Positions 1 through 9,155 of a stretch of 64,000 nucleotides of DNA are shown here, one piece after another. The notes under the pieces were generated by a model. The model saw only the letters and a program-made list of their open reading frames with translations. It had not been told where the DNA came from and searched no databases. The DNA is from Opitutia bacterium (GTDB lineage: Bacteria; Verrucomicrobiota; Verrucomicrobiia; Opitutales; UBA953): positions 1-64,000 of the forward strand of contig CANCLQ010000001.1 in assembly GCA_947378845.1 (NCBI GenBank). Direction: 5' to 3'. Made by a program: the position numbers and the translations under genes. Position 1 is the stretch's first letter, and each line of letters starts with the position of its first letter.

Positions 1-261
1 ACGCAGGAGGCGATTAAGAAGACCATGCGTGATAAGCCCTGTCCGCTTTGTTTGGCATCGCAGAAGGGTCGCGAAGCTTCGGAGCAATCGCCGGTGTCGA
101 AGTCGGAGTCCTTAAAAGTAAAAGCAAAGTACGATTTAGCGAAGGATGAAGGCGTGGTGTTGCCCTTGCCTTATTTAATTTCGGCTCAGTATGTCGGTGG
201 CCCGGACGTTAAGCCCCAGCAGTTGAGTCGGGAAGTGCCTGTGCCGCCGCCCAAGGTTTAA
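1..261 (+). CDS. C-terminal part of an unrecognised small Cys-motif protein (5' end outside window)
   Basis: The frame is open from base 1, so the visible 86 residues may be the tail of a longer protein; the first ATG inside the window is at 25. I do not recognise a family. What can be seen is a CPLCLA motif (two cysteines two residues apart) near the beginning, a hydrophilic middle rich in Ser, Lys and Glu, and a proline-rich end (VPVPPPK). The next gene on the same strand encodes an exported protein whose predicted mature N-terminus is also a short cysteine cluster (CPCGC), which hints at a shared metal or redox theme, but this is only inference. A UUCG-capped hairpin follows the stop codon. 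The codon use looks like that of the neighbours, so I take it as a real gene, function unknown. Confidence 0.55.
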   Translation, partial: TQEAIKKTMRDKPCPLCLASQKGREASEQSPVSKSESLKVKAKYDLAKDEGVVLPLPYLISAQYVGGPDVKPQQLSREVPVPPPKV

Positions 262-296
262 GCCTTTAATCAATCCGGGCTTCGGCCCTGTGGCTT
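260..296 (+). terminator. UUCG tetraloop hairpin after the first gene (possible terminator)
   Basis: GGGC-TTCG-GCCC at 277-288 forms a stable UUCG-capped stem, with weaker outer AGCC/GGCT pairing. There is no T-run after it, so intrinsic termination is uncertain; it could also be an RNA-stabilising hairpin. Confidence 0.35.
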
Positions 297-390
297 CAAT
301 GCTTAACCTTACTTATCCCAACGGATGAGTATCGGTGTGCGTGGCGGATTAGCCACACTGTTCACGTGCACTAAAAAACTAAAAACTCTT

Positions 391-1320
391 ATGAAAATTT
401 CTACAACGATCACTCGCTCAACGCCTGCGGCCATCCTCGGATTCCTGGCACTGGGAATCTTCACCGCTGCACAGGCCTGTCCGTGTGGTTGCGTTAAAGT
501 CACTGTCGATAACTTAGCGGATCGTCCGACGGCGCAAGCCGGTGCGTATACCTTGGATGTGCGTTACGATTATATTAATCAGGATGAACGCAATGATGGT
601 GCACACGCGCACTTTACAGCTATTCACCGTAATATTCTTGCGACGATTGAAACTCAACTTCTCGGCCAGAATGTTTCGATTTCATTGCCACGCATTGATC
701 GTGCAACTGAAACCGCTTCTGGTAGAGGTAAGGTTGTTGGACTGGGTGACATTACGATTGCGACAAGAGTTGCATGGGAAGGTTGTACCGTTTCTGCAGG
801 AATTAAATTACCTACAGGAAAGGACGACCTCGTTATGCTTGTGCCGCGTCGTTACCTGCAACCTGGTACGGGTTCGACGGATGTACTCTTGGGTTTGCGT
901 AGAGATTTCGGTTTAGAGACGGATGGTCTAACCGAGTTCGTGCAGATTCAGGGGCAAGCCTCGGTGATCTCAGATGCATACTTCCGTCCGGGAAGTACCT
1001 TGTCGTTAACCCTGGGGGCTCGATATAAGTTGAGTGAGGCGTTGGCGTTGTCGTTGCAGGGTACCTTGCTCCGTCAGTATCGCGACAAGAATATTCAGGG
1101 CACGGTGGACGCAACGTATGCAGAGGACTTAGAAAGTGCCGGTTTGCAGCAGATTGTTGCGGCTGGTCTCTCGTATAAGTTCAATCCCTCGACGAATGCT
1201 TACATCTTCTACAGTGAGCCATTGCACACCTCGAACTATGCACCAAAGGCGTCGGGCGGATTGGTGAATCCGGTACATGCCACGGCGATCTGGTCGGTTG
1301 GCTTGATGCACATGTTCTAA
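391..1320 (+). CDS. Predicted exported outer-membrane beta-barrel protein (MetA-type transporter family), CPCGC N-terminus
   Basis: 309 residues from the ATG at 391, chosen because a typical signal peptide begins there (MKIS..., hydrophobic AAILGFLALGIF, small residues then AQA just before CPCGC). An in-frame ATG at 325 would add an unlikely cytosolic extension. The mature part has alternating beta-strand-like segments, the pattern GIKLPTGKDD ... LQPGTGSTD ... LG seen in the putative outer-membrane transporter family related to MetA of phenol degradation, and ends in Phe, as many barrel proteins do. The Cys-Pro-Cys-Gly-Cys cluster right at the predicted signal-peptidase site is unusual for a barrel and could bind metal or form disulfides. 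The cargo is not known. A strong terminator follows. The barrel call is moderately sure, the function unsure. Confidence 0.7.
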   Translation: MKISTTITRSTPAAILGFLALGIFTAAQACPCGCVKVTVDNLADRPTAQAGAYTLDVRYDYINQDERNDGAHAHFTAIHRNILATIETQLLGQNVSISLPRIDRATETASGRGKVVGLGDITIATRVAWEGCTVSAGIKLPTGKDDLVMLVPRRYLQPGTGSTDVLLGLRRDFGLETDGLTEFVQIQGQASVISDAYFRPGSTLSLTLGARYKLSEALALSLQGTLLRQYRDKNIQGTVDATYAEDLESAGLQQIVAAGLSYKFNPSTNAYIFYSEPLHTSNYAPKASGGLVNPVHATAIWSVGLMHMF

Positions 1321-1343
1321 GACAGATTCGTTTTATGCCATGC

Positions 1344-1379
1344 AGAGGCCTGTCGTATGGAATGCGGCAGGCCTCTTTT
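1344..1379 (+). terminator. Rho-independent terminator of the outer-membrane protein gene
   Basis: The 9-bp arms AGAGGCCTG (1344-1352) and CAGGCCTCT (1368-1376) are perfectly complementary and are followed by a short T-run (TCTTTTG). It lies 24 bases after the stop codon and separates this gene from queD. Confidence 0.85.
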
Positions 1380-1395
1380 GTGGGTAATTATCGGG

Positions 1396-1431
1396 GGCCT
1401 AAATAATGTGCCTTGCGACAAGGCGATGGCC
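1396..1431 (+). promoter_or_regulatory. Nested hairpin in the queD leader
   Basis: A perfect 6-bp hairpin GCCTTG-CGA-CAAGGC (1410-1424) is enclosed by GGCC/GGCC pairing (1396-1399 with 1428-1431), 20 bases before the queD start. preQ1 riboswitches often sit here in other bacteria, but I cannot match this leader to the preQ1-I, -II or -III patterns. It is therefore only a structured-leader candidate. Confidence 0.3.
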
Positions 1432-1451
1432 TGGTCTATTTCGAGGTCTCG

Positions 1452-1886
1452 ATGTTTACTTGTCGTAAAATCTACGCCGACATCCCGTTTGCCCATCGGC
1501 AGTTTCGGCATGAGGGGCGTTGTGCCTTTATTCATGGTCATAACTGGGCCATCGAAATTGAATTTGCCTGCACGAAATTAGATGAGCGTGGCTTCGTGGT
1601 AGATTTTGGTGGCTTAGGTTTTTTAAAGAAGTGGATTGATGAGAATTTGGACCACGCGTGTTTGTTTGCGGAGGCGGATCCTGAGCGAGCGGCTTTGCTG
1701 AAGAATCACCCTAAGCTTTTTAAACCATTAGTCATCGACTCCGTTTCAACTGAAGGAATTGCAAAGCATCTGTTTGAGACTTTTGACCCGATGGTGCGTA
1801 AGGAATTCGCGGGTCGTGCCTGGGTGCAGCAAATTATTTTGCACGAAGACACAAAAAATTCGGCGCGCTACCAGCCCGACGCTTAA
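1452..1886 (+). CDS. queD: 6-carboxy-5,6,7,8-tetrahydropterin synthase (QueD)
   Basis: 144 residues. It belongs to the 6-pyruvoyl-tetrahydropterin synthase / QueD fold, which converts 7,8-dihydroneopterin triphosphate to 6-carboxytetrahydropterin, an early step of preQ0/queuosine synthesis. Visible signatures are the first zinc histidine in the FAHRQFRHEGRC stretch, and the C-x3-HGH motif (CAFIHGHNW) carrying the other two zinc histidines and the catalytic cysteine region. VDFGGL and the later DHACL segment are also family-typical. The open frame extends upstream to a TTG at 1413, but the ATG at 1452 gives the normal family N-terminus (MFTCRKIYADIPFAH). Two bases separate it from queE, so the two are almost surely cotranscribed. 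queC and queF are not in the window. Confidence 0.92.
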   Translation: MFTCRKIYADIPFAHRQFRHEGRCAFIHGHNWAIEIEFACTKLDERGFVVDFGGLGFLKKWIDENLDHACLFAEADPERAALLKNHPKLFKPLVIDSVSTEGIAKHLFETFDPMVRKEFAGRAWVQQIILHEDTKNSARYQPDA

Positions 1887-1888
1887 CG

Positions 1889-2572
1889 ATGGCTGAGCAC
1901 TATCCCGTCAACGAAACCTTTCTGAGTTGGCAGGGGGAGGGTGTGCATCTCGGACGGAAAGCTTTTTTTATACGTCTACAAGGCTGCCCAGTGAAATGTA
2001 CATGGTGCGATTCGGCGTCGACCTGGCATCCGCAGTACGTTCCCAAGCAGGTACGCAAGGCGACGGCGGAAGAGTTAGCGAATGAGGCTTTGGCTGCTAA
2101 GCCAGAGTTTGTGGTGCTGACTGGTGGCGAGCCTTGTGTGCATGATCTGTCGGCGCTATTGGCCGCGATGGCTAAGGCTGGCTTACCCGTTCACTTGGAG
2201 ACCTGTGGCGCGTACCCGATTGTCGAAGGCTTCTCTTGGATTACGGTGAGCCCGAAATGGGCTAAGCCACCCTTGGCCGAGTCATTGGCACGGGCGGATG
2301 AGGTGAAGCTGATTGTCGAGGAGTCAGACTCTATTGAAAAGTGGACGGCTGCGGTTGGCGGAAGGTGGGCTTCGCGCCACGTCTGGCTTCACCCCGAGTG
2401 GTCGAAGCGAGCTGACCCTATCATTTTAAAGGCAATTACTGAGAAAGTGAAGAATGTCGGGGCGCCGTACCGGGCCGGTTGGCAGGTGCATAAGCCCTAT
2501 TCGGCGGATAGTTTGGACGAGCGGTCGAGGCCGCCGACGCCTCTGGGTGGCGACCCGGCTAAGGGCTTTTGA
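1889..2572 (+). CDS. queE: 7-carboxy-7-deazaguanine synthase (QueE), radical SAM
   Basis: 227 residues. It is a radical-SAM enzyme that turns the QueD product into 7-carboxy-7-deazaguanine, the committed step toward preQ0 and queuosine. The substrate-side motif FLSWQGEGVHLGRKAFFIRL is followed by C-x3-C-x2-C (GCPVKCTWC), the site of the 4Fe-4S cluster, and by the SAM-binding LTGGEP motif. The C-terminal tail (after HKPY) is Arg/Pro-rich and looks poorly conserved. The gene starts two bases after queD, which supports a common pathway. The product supports tRNA queuosine modification or, in some bacteria, 7-deazaguanine DNA modification; nothing here points to the latter. Confidence 0.93.
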   Translation: MAEHYPVNETFLSWQGEGVHLGRKAFFIRLQGCPVKCTWCDSASTWHPQYVPKQVRKATAEELANEALAAKPEFVVLTGGEPCVHDLSALLAAMAKAGLPVHLETCGAYPIVEGFSWITVSPKWAKPPLAESLARADEVKLIVEESDSIEKWTAAVGGRWASRHVWLHPEWSKRADPIILKAITEKVKNVGAPYRAGWQVHKPYSADSLDERSRPPTPLGGDPAKGF

Positions 2573-2650
2573 AAAGTCGGGAGTAACTTTTCACCGATTG
2601 TTTTCTTTTTTGCTTCACTCCGAGGCATAAGAGTCATTCAAAACGGACTC

Positions 2651-3808
2651 ATGACCCGCCACGCTGTGCTCGCCTTGGAAGATGGAACAATTCTTCGGGG
2701 AAGGGCATTTGGGGCCGAAGTCACTCTCTGCGGTGAAGCGGTGTTCAATACCAGTATGACTGGTTATCAGGAAATTTTAACCGATCCGTCATATTTCGGT
2801 CAGATCGTCACGATGACCACGCCGCAAATCGGCAACTATGGGGTGAATGAAGAAGATTTAGAATCACAACGTCCGCACGTCGCTGGCTTTGTTGTTCGTG
2901 AGCTTTCGCCGATTGTTTCAAATTGGCGTGCGACCACAGATTTAAGTTCCTGGTTAAAGAAGTATGGCATTCCAGGAATTGAAGGAATTGATACGCGAGC
3001 ACTCACCAAGAAGCTGCGTTCGAGCGGCGTGATGAAGGCCTGTCTTTCGACCGAAGGAATTTCGGATGAAGAAGCTTTGAAGCGTGCACGTGCCTGGGCG
3101 GGTACCGTCGGTGCTGACTTCGTGAAGGAAGTGACCTGTAAGGAGTCTTATAATTATAATAAAACTGCGGGAGACTGTGAGGCCTTCACTGTGGTCGGAA
3201 CCCATTTAAATAAGCCTAAGAATCGCCCCGTACGCTACCGCATCGCGGCATATGATTTCGGAGCTAAGACCTCCATCTTCCGCCGTTTGGTCGCTTCGGG
3301 TTTTGATGTACAAGTTTTTCCAGCGACTACTCCAGCGGCTACTATTCGAGCTTACAATCCTGACGGCGTATTCCTCTCCAATGGCCCTGGTGATCCTGCA
3401 GCTTTGAAGTACGCGCATGAAGCGGTGAATGATTTGATTAAGACTTACCCAGTGTTTGGAATTTGTTTGGGTCACCAAATTATCACCCACGCGATTGGCG
3501 CTTCGACTTATAAATTAAAGTTTGGTCACCGCGGCGGCAATCAACCGGTTAAGAACACCGAAGAAGGCCGCGTTTCAATCACCGCACAAAATCACGGCTT
3601 TGCTTCAAAGCCTGAGGAATTGGAACGATGCGGTGCGATTGTGACAGAAGTGAATTTGAACGACGGTACAGTGTCGGGCTTACGTCTGAAGGATAAGCCA
3701 GTCTTCTCGGTGCAATATCACCCAGAGGCGGGTCCTGGTCCAAACGACGCTGATATACTCTTCGATCGCTTCTACGACTTAGTCGCGAAGAGCAAAGCGA
3801 AGAAATAA
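2651..3808 (+). CDS. carA: Carbamoyl-phosphate synthase small subunit
   Basis: 385 residues, full length for the family. It is the glutaminase subunit that hydrolyses glutamine and channels ammonia to CarB for carbamoyl phosphate, feeding pyrimidine and arginine synthesis. The N-terminal CPSase small-chain domain is typical (LEDGT...[21 protein letters not shown]). The C-terminal class I amidotransferase domain has the nucleophile in FGICLGHQ (Cys272) and the His-x-Glu pair in YHPEAG (His357, Glu359). carB is not adjacent. The start is the ATG at 2651, with no clear ribosome-binding site. It converges on kup with only nine bases between the two stop codons. Confidence 0.97.
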   Translation: MTRHAVLALEDGTILRGRAFGAEVTLCGEAVFNTSMTGYQEILTDPSYFGQIVTMTTPQIGNYGVNEEDLESQRPHVAGFVVRELSPIVSNWRATTDLSSWLKKYGIPGIEGIDTRALTKKLRSSGVMKACLSTEGISDEEALKRARAWAGTVGADFVKEVTCKESYNYNKTAGDCEAFTVVGTHLNKPKNRPVRYRIAAYDFGAKTSIFRRLVASGFDVQVFPATTPAATIRAYNPDGVFLSNGPGDPAALKYAHEAVNDLIKTYPVFGICLGHQIITHAIGASTYKLKFGHRGGNQPVKNTEEGRVSITAQNHGFASKPEELERCGAIVTEVNLNDGTVSGLRLKDKPVFSVQYHPEAGPGPNDADILFDRFYDLVAKSKAKK

Positions 3809-3817
3809 GTCTTAGAC

Positions 3818-5926
3818 TTAAAGTTCAACCTGCATGCCGAGTTCAACCACGCGGCCTGGAGGAAGGTTGAAGTAGGCGGTCGCCGAGAGGGCGTTGCGGT
3901 TGAGTACTTCAAAGATTTTCTCCTGCACCGTATTGAGCGAGAAATTCTTGGAGGTGTCGCGTACAATGGTTTCGCGGCTGAGGAAGTAAGTAATCTCCAT
4001 TGGATTTGGTTTGATACCTAATTCAGCGTAAGCGGCTTCGAGTACGGGGAAGATATCTAGTTTTTCGCGGAAACCGAATTTGCCTGTCACGCGAAGCACG
4101 GACGGAAACTCTTGTTTTTCAAGATTGCAGAAAGCTTTGCCGCGGAGGCTGAATGTTACGCGTTCATCGCGGTTCACGATGGCACGGTCTTCGTCAACCG
4201 TGAGGGTGACGACGATGATATGATCGTGAAGTGATTTATTGTGCTTTAGATTGTGGGCGAGAGCCATGGGCACTGAGTTCGTCATACCTGCGAGGTAAAT
4301 TGCGGTGCCTTTGACGCGACTAAGTTTACCGGCTTGGAAACGATCTTCGACGCTATCAAGGAAGATGCTGAAATCTTCGCCCTGTTCCGTGTCTAAAAGT
4401 TTTTGGCGCATAGCGATACGGCCCTTGTTCCAGACGGACATGATGTAATAAACGAGGAAGCCTGCAGCTAATGGTAGCCAGCCATTTTCTAAGATTTTAT
4501 GAGAACTACCGGCCACAAACATTAACTCCATAACGATAAGTGGCGCGACAAGGATGTAGCCAGTGACCGCTGGAATTTTGAGTTTCTGCCGGAGGTATTG
4601 TCCGAAAAGAATAGTCGTAACGAGCATGGTCAGGCTGACGGCGATACCGTAGGCACCAGCAAGGTTTTCTGAAGATTTGTATTCCAGTACCAGGTAGATG
4701 GATCCAATCATCAGAAGCCAATTGATAATCGGAATATAAATTTGGCCGGACTCTTCGTCTGACGTCCGTTCGATGCGCATGCGGGGTAGAAAGTTTAACT
4801 GAATCGCCTGCATTGTCGTAGAGAAAGCACCTGAGATGAGGGCCTGTGAGGCAATGATAGCAGCAAGGGTGGCAATAATTGTGAGTGGGATTTGTGCCCA
4901 ATTTGGTGCCATATTGAAGAATGGATTATAGCCGCCGGTGGAAGTTATACTAACTTGATTGGCTAAGGCCCAAGCGCCTTGCCCGAAGTAGTTTATAATT
5001 AGAGCTGGGAAAACGATGAAGTACCAACCCGCACGAATGGGTTTTTGTCCGAAGTGCCCCATGTCGGCGTAGAGTGCTTCAGCTCCAGTGACAGAGAGAA
5101 AAACCGCACCAAGAATAAATATCCCGAGCTTAACGTTCTCAATGAGGAAGCCGACGGCCACAAGGGGGTTAAAAGCGCTAATCAACATTGTTGATTGCTT
5201 GTGATTCTCAACCAGTGAGGCGGCGCCGCTGGTTGCGATACAGATAAACCAAATGAGTGTAATGGGTCCAAAGTAGAGACCAACTTTACCTGAGCCGCGT
5301 TTTTGAAGGCAGAAAATTCCAAAGAGAATAAATACCGCGGCCGAGGGTATGAAGTATTTTATAAAGTCGGGACTGCTTACGGTTAGTAAAATGGGATGTA
5401 GGGTGCTTTTATCGGCTTGGAGTCCGATTTCCTTGACGCCTTCGAGCGCGGAAAGGACTGAAATCGCTGGCGTGATTACACCATCTCCAAACAAAAGGGC
5501 AGTGCCAAAAACACCTAGAAGTACCAACCAATTGCGGTGTTTACGTTTTCGCGGCTGGGTAGGGTCACTTGGTTTAATCGACTCTAATTTTTCGGCGTCG
5601 GACTTATCATTTTTAGAGGCAAGGGAGACAAGGGTCATGATGCCGCCTTCGCCGTCGTCGTTGGCTTCCATCATGAAAAGGACGTACTTGATCGTCACCA
5701 CGCAGATGAGTGCCCAGATGATCATTGAAAGGGCGGGGATGATGACCTGTTCGGGGGTGGCGCCCTCTTTGATGCCGACGCGGAGGCATTCACGGAAAGC
5801 GTAGAGTGGGCTCGTACCGATATCACCGAAGACAACACCAAGAGCGGCAATTGTGGCCGTCAACGTCAGCGGTTTACTCAGTGATGATGACGATTGTGGC
5901 TTAGCCTCAAAGGTAGCTTCTTTCAT
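3818..5926 (-). CDS. kup: Low-affinity potassium transport protein Kup
   Basis: 702 residues. It is a KUP/HAK/KT family potassium-proton symporter of the inner membrane. The N-terminus carries the family hallmark in the first membrane helix (GVVFGDIGTSPLYAFRE), followed by about twelve hydrophobic segments and a hydrophilic cytosolic C-terminal domain of about 180 residues starting near KLLDTEQGEDF. Other recognisable blocks are FGDGVITPAISVLSA and ALYADMGHFG. I looked for a cyclic-di-AMP (ydaO-type) riboswitch in the 126-base divergent region shared with yajC and did not see one. Several long antisense frames lie inside this gene and are treated as shadows. Confidence 0.96.
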   Translation of the reverse strand: MKEATFEAKPQSSSSLSKPLTLTATIAALGVVFGDIGTSPLYAFRECLRVGIKEGATPEQVIIPALSMIIWALICVVTIKYVLFMMEANDDGEGGIMTLVSLASKNDKSDAEKLESIKPSDPTQPRKRKHRNWLVLLGVFGTALLFGDGVITPAISVLSALEGVKEIGLQADKSTLHPILLTVSSPDFIKYFIPSAAVFILFGIFCLQKRGSGKVGLYFGPITLIWFICIATSGAASLVENHKQSTMLISAFNPLVAVGFLIENVKLGIFILGAVFLSVTGAEALYADMGHFGQKPIRAGWYFIVFPALIINYFGQGAWALANQVSITSTGGYNPFFNMAPNWAQIPLTIIATLAAIIASQALISGAFSTTMQAIQLNFLPRMRIERTSDEESGQIYIPIINWLLMIGSIYLVLEYKSSENLAGAYGIAVSLTMLVTTILFGQYLRQKLKIPAVTGYILVAPLIVMELMFVAGSSHKILENGWLPLAAGFLVYYIMSVWNKGRIAMRQKLLDTEQGEDFSIFLDSVEDRFQAGKLSRVKGTAIYLAGMTNSVPMALAHNLKHNKSLHDHIIVVTLTVDEDRAIVNRDERVTFSLRGKAFCNLEKQEFPSVLRVTGKFGFREKLDIFPVLEAAYAELGIKPNPMEITYFLSRETIVRDTSKNFSLNTVQEKIFEVLNRNALSATAYFNLPPGRVVELGMQVEL

Positions 5927-6052
5927 GAATGTGAGTTATTCACACTGAAGGCTTTTTGGCCGTACGCAAAGCCAATCGAGGCAGCTGGGGCTTGCCTTTT
6001 TGTCTCACTCCTTCATTTCAAGGGATAATCCTACCCATTTCCAAATAATAAC

Positions 6053-6406
6053 ATGAATACCCACACAATCGCCGCCCAACTCTTCGTTGCACAGGCTTCT
6101 GCCGCTCCAGCGGCGGGTGCTGCTGAATCGCCGAGTTGGATGCCACTGCTCGCCTACTTGCTGCTCTTTGCGGCAATGTATTTCTTCCTCTTTGCGCCTG
6201 CACGTAAGGCACAAAAAGAACGTGAAAAAATTCAGTCCGGTTTACAGTCGGGCGACAACGTAATCACGAGCACCGGTATCTATGGTCGCGTGGTCGGAAT
6301 TTCCGATGATCGTGTGACGCTTGAATTGGAGTCGGGTCGTATGGCGGTGCACAAATCAGCTATCGCAGGCAAAGCCGAAGATGGTGGTAAAGTTCTTCAA
6401 GCCTAA
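6053..6406 (+). CDS. yajC: Preprotein translocase accessory subunit YajC
   Basis: 117 residues. It is the small single-pass membrane partner of the SecDF complex. An alanine-rich N-terminal stretch precedes one hydrophobic helix (about 30-48, LLAYLLLFAAMYFFLF) and a basic RKAQKEREK segment. The soluble part carries the family signature GDNVITSTGIYGRV. The gene order yajC-secDF is the conserved one and the two are probably one transcript, with 26 bases between them. Confidence 0.95.
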   Translation: MNTHTIAAQLFVAQASAAPAAGAAESPSWMPLLAYLLLFAAMYFFLFAPARKAQKEREKIQSGLQSGDNVITSTGIYGRVVGISDDRVTLELESGRMAVHKSAIAGKAEDGGKVLQA

Positions 6407-6432
6407 GCGCCTAACCCTTTAATAATATTCTT

Positions 6433-9135
6433 ATGACATCCAGGCCATGGTTCTGGAAGGTCGCGGTCTCGCTCGTTGTCCTTACGGCAGCATTTTACGA
6501 GTTCTACCCGATCGCTCCCACTCCCTTAGAGGAGTTCGTGCCTACGCAGGTGATTCGCAATCGTCCTGAGTTCGATAAAATTCATGCCGAAGCAAAGCAA
6601 CGCGTCACCGATTATAAAAATCCGGCAGTAGCTGCTGAACAGAAATCCGTTTCGTACTACCAAGCCCTTCGCGATATCGGTGAAGGTAAAGGTCGTGCAG
6701 GTACGGTGGATTTATTACCGTTCTTTTTTGACGAAAAAGATTTCGTGAAGGAACCGGATCTCGGAAAGCGTAATATTTTAGTATTAAAACAAGAATTGCT
6801 CGCTTCCCAAGGCAAGCTGAAGCTCGGTTTGGATTTACAGGGTGGTGTTTCGTTTACGCTCAAGGTTGATCCGTCAGGAGTGGAGTCCGGCGGGCAATCG
6901 GGCAACGAGAAGGCCAATGTGCCGCATGCCGAGATGGTGAATCAAGCATTACACGTCATGGAGCAGCGCGTAAATCAATTCGGTGTCGCTGAGCCAGTAT
7001 TGCGACCCGTAGGTGATCTCGCTCTTGAAATTCAACTTCCCGGTGAAGACGCAGCAAATAATCCCGACGTCATTGATGCATTGAAGAAACCCGCGAAACT
7101 GGAGTTCCGTCAGGTCTACCGCGGTGAACGTCCAACACCAGAAGTACGCGAACGTTCAACGAAGGCCTTACAGGATGAAAATGGTGCTATTGCGACGTAC
7201 GAAGCTTTGACTGAGCGCAATGTGGATCGCCGCACGGGTGAGATTCGCGTATCGCGATACTACGTCCGCAAGCGTGCAGATGCTACGGGTGCAATTATCA
7301 AAGCGTCCTCGGCACGTTCGGATGATGGAATGTCATTCTACGTCGATATGCGTTTTACCGATGATGGTGCTAAGAAATTTGGCGACCTAACGGCGAAGAT
7401 TGCAGAGGGTAATTCTAAAGCCGGTAATCTTGGGCAGTTGGCCGTCGTTCTTGATGGTGTGCTGCAGTCGGCTCCGACTGTGCGTGAGGCCATTCGCAGT
7501 TCGGGTGCCTCAATCACCGGATCATTCACTCGTGAAGAAGCGATCAATCTCTCCAACGTTTTAAATAATCCGCTGGAGTTCCCACTAATCACTCAGGACG
7601 TTACGTCCGTTGGCCCATCATTAGCCAAGGATGCTCAGCACAAATCTGTCGTCGCTTCAGTTGTGGCGGTTAGCTTGGTTGTTCTCTTCATGGTCGGATT
7701 CTATGTCTGGGGCGGCTTCATCGCAGTCTTCGGCATGGTGCTGAATCTTTTGATGATGCTGGGGGCGATGGCTTACCTTGGTGCGACGATTACTCTGCCA
7801 GGTGTAGCCGCATTAGTGCTCACGTTGGGCATGGCGGTTGACGCTAATATTCTGATTCTTGAACGTGTGCGCGAAGAAGCGCGTGCGGGTAAGGATCGCG
7901 CTGTCTCACTGCGCGAGGGTTACAACCGTGCGATGTGGACAATTGTGGACGCGAATTTAACGCACTTACTCGTCGCAATCATCCTCGTTGTATTAGGCAC
8001 CGGTCCCGTTCGTGGATTTGGTATCACCTTAGTGATTGGTATCTTCACTACGCTTTTCACGACGCTGGTAACATGCCGCGGCTTACAAGAGTTTGCTTTG
8101 CAGCAGGGTATTATGAGCCGAATTTTTGGCTTACCGGTTTTCAAGCCGACACTGAATATTCAGTTCCTTAAATTCTCCCGTGTCGCTTTTATTATATCTT
8201 GGCTCATTGTCGCCTTAGGTATCAGTGAGTTAATATATAAAGGTAAGGATGCGTTTGGTAAGGATTTCCGTGGTGGCGAATCAACGTTAGTCGCCTTGAG
8301 CCCAGGTGCTAAGGTTGACACTAATCAAATCGTTCAAATCGCTGCGAGTGTGGGCTTGCCCGATACCACGGTGACTCTGCAGTCCCCAGTGGGCGGCGGT
8401 GAAACTCGTTTACGAATTGAAACCGAGTTAACCCAAGATCGCACGCAGGGTGATTTTGCTAATCTCACAAAGATTGTCGCGGGAGTAAAAGAGAAGCATC
8501 CCGAGATTTTGCTTAATGCCGAATTGAGTGCCGATAAACTCATGCTCTCACGTGAAGCGATTGGCGGATCGGTCAGTAGCGATATGCGCACTAATGCCAT
8601 ACTCTCGGTGATATATGCCCTAATCGGTATCGGCATTTACGTTTCACTACGCTTTGAGACGGGCTTCGGTATCGCTGCAATGGTAGCGACACTGCACGAC
8701 GTCTTGATGACGATTGCTTTATTCGTTTTCTTCGGTGGCCAATTCAATGCAGCACTCATTGCGGCGATCTTGCTCATCATCGGTTACTCGGTGAACGATA
8801 CCATCGTTGTGTTTGACCGAATCCGTGAGGAGCTGACGCATAATCCAGGACGATCGTTGCGCGATGTGATTCACTTCGCGATTAATCGCACCTTATCTCG
8901 TACCATTTTAACTTCTTCAACGGTCTTCCTTTGTGCGGTAGCACTTTGGGCCTTTGGAGCGGGAGATGTACGTCTCTACGGTGAAGTCTTTATATATGGT
9001 GTGCTCACGGGCACATTCTCCTCAATCTTCATTGCCAGCCCGATTTTCTATTGGTGGCACAAGGGTGAACGCAAAGGTGTGGATGCTGCGGAACTCCCTC
9101 GTCGCTACTCATGGGAGGCGGGCTCTGACGTCTAA
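6433..9135 (+). CDS. secDF: Fused protein-export membrane protein SecDF
   Basis: 900 residues. SecD and SecF are joined in one chain, as in Bacillus, Bacteroidetes and several PVC-group bacteria. The complex uses the proton gradient to pull preproteins through SecYEG. The SecD half shows the first membrane helix, the signature LGLDLQGGV (about residues 131-139), a long periplasmic region and the TM4-6 block with GMAVDANILILERVREE. The SecF half begins near residue 580, with a second FGKDFRGGES motif and the TM block IIGYSVNDTIVVFDRIREEL, whose Asp and Arg residues match those implicated in proton transport. Length and motif order suggest an intact fusion. It is the second gene of the yajC operon; recJ follows 20 bases later. 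Confidence 0.96.
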   Translation: MTSRPWFWKVAVSLVVLTAAFYEFYPIAPTPLEEFVPTQVIRNRPEFDKIHAEAKQRVTDYKNPAVAAEQKSVSYYQALRDIGEGKGRAGTVDLLPFFFDEKDFVKEPDLGKRNILVLKQELLASQGKLKLGLDLQGGVSFTLKVDPSGVESGGQSGNEKANVPHAEMVNQALHVMEQRVNQFGVAEPVLRPVGDLALEIQLPGEDAANNPDVIDALKKPAKLEFRQVYRGERPTPEVRERSTKALQDENGAIATYEALTERNVDRRTGEIRVSRYYVRKRADATGAIIKASSARSDDGMSFYVDMRFTDDGAKKFGDLTAKIAEGNSKAGNLGQLAVVLDGVLQSAPTVREAIRSSGASITGSFTREEAINLSNVLNNPLEFPLITQDVTSVGPSLAKDAQHKSVVASVVAVSLVVLFMVGFYVWGGFIAVFGMVLNLLMMLGAMAYLGATITLPGVAALVLTLGMAVDANILILERVREEARAGKDRAVSLREGYNRAMWTIVDANLTHLLVAIILVVLGTGPVRGFGITLVIGIFTTLFTTLVTCRGLQEFALQQGIMSRIFGLPVFKPTLNIQFLKFSRVAFIISWLIVALGISELIYKGKDAFGKDFRGGESTLVALSPGAKVDTNQIVQIAASVGLPDTTVTLQSPVGGGETRLRIETELTQDRTQGDFANLTKIVAGVKEKHPEILLNAELSADKLMLSREAIGGSVSSDMRTNAILSVIYALIGIGIYVSLRFETGFGIAAMVATLHDVLMTIALFVFFGGQFNAALIAAILLIIGYSVNDTIVVFDRIREELTHNPGRSLRDVIHFAINRTLSRTILTSSTVFLCAVALWAFGAGDVRLYGEVFIYGVLTGTFSSIFIASPIFYWWHKGERKGVDAAELPRRYSWEAGSDV

Positions 9136-9155
9136 GTCAGCCAAGCACACCAACA

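Noticed and set aside
4506..4901. 131-codon antisense frame within kup
   Set aside because: It lies fully inside a conserved transporter gene on the same strand in another frame and has no recognisable domain; shadow of kup.
5349..5804. 151-codon plus-strand frame opposite kup
   Set aside because: Fully antisense to the conserved N-terminal part of Kup and without domain features.
5927..6052. Possible cyclic-di-AMP riboswitch before kup
   Set aside because: The divergent region is only 126 bases and shows none of the ydaO/yuaA aptamer blocks.
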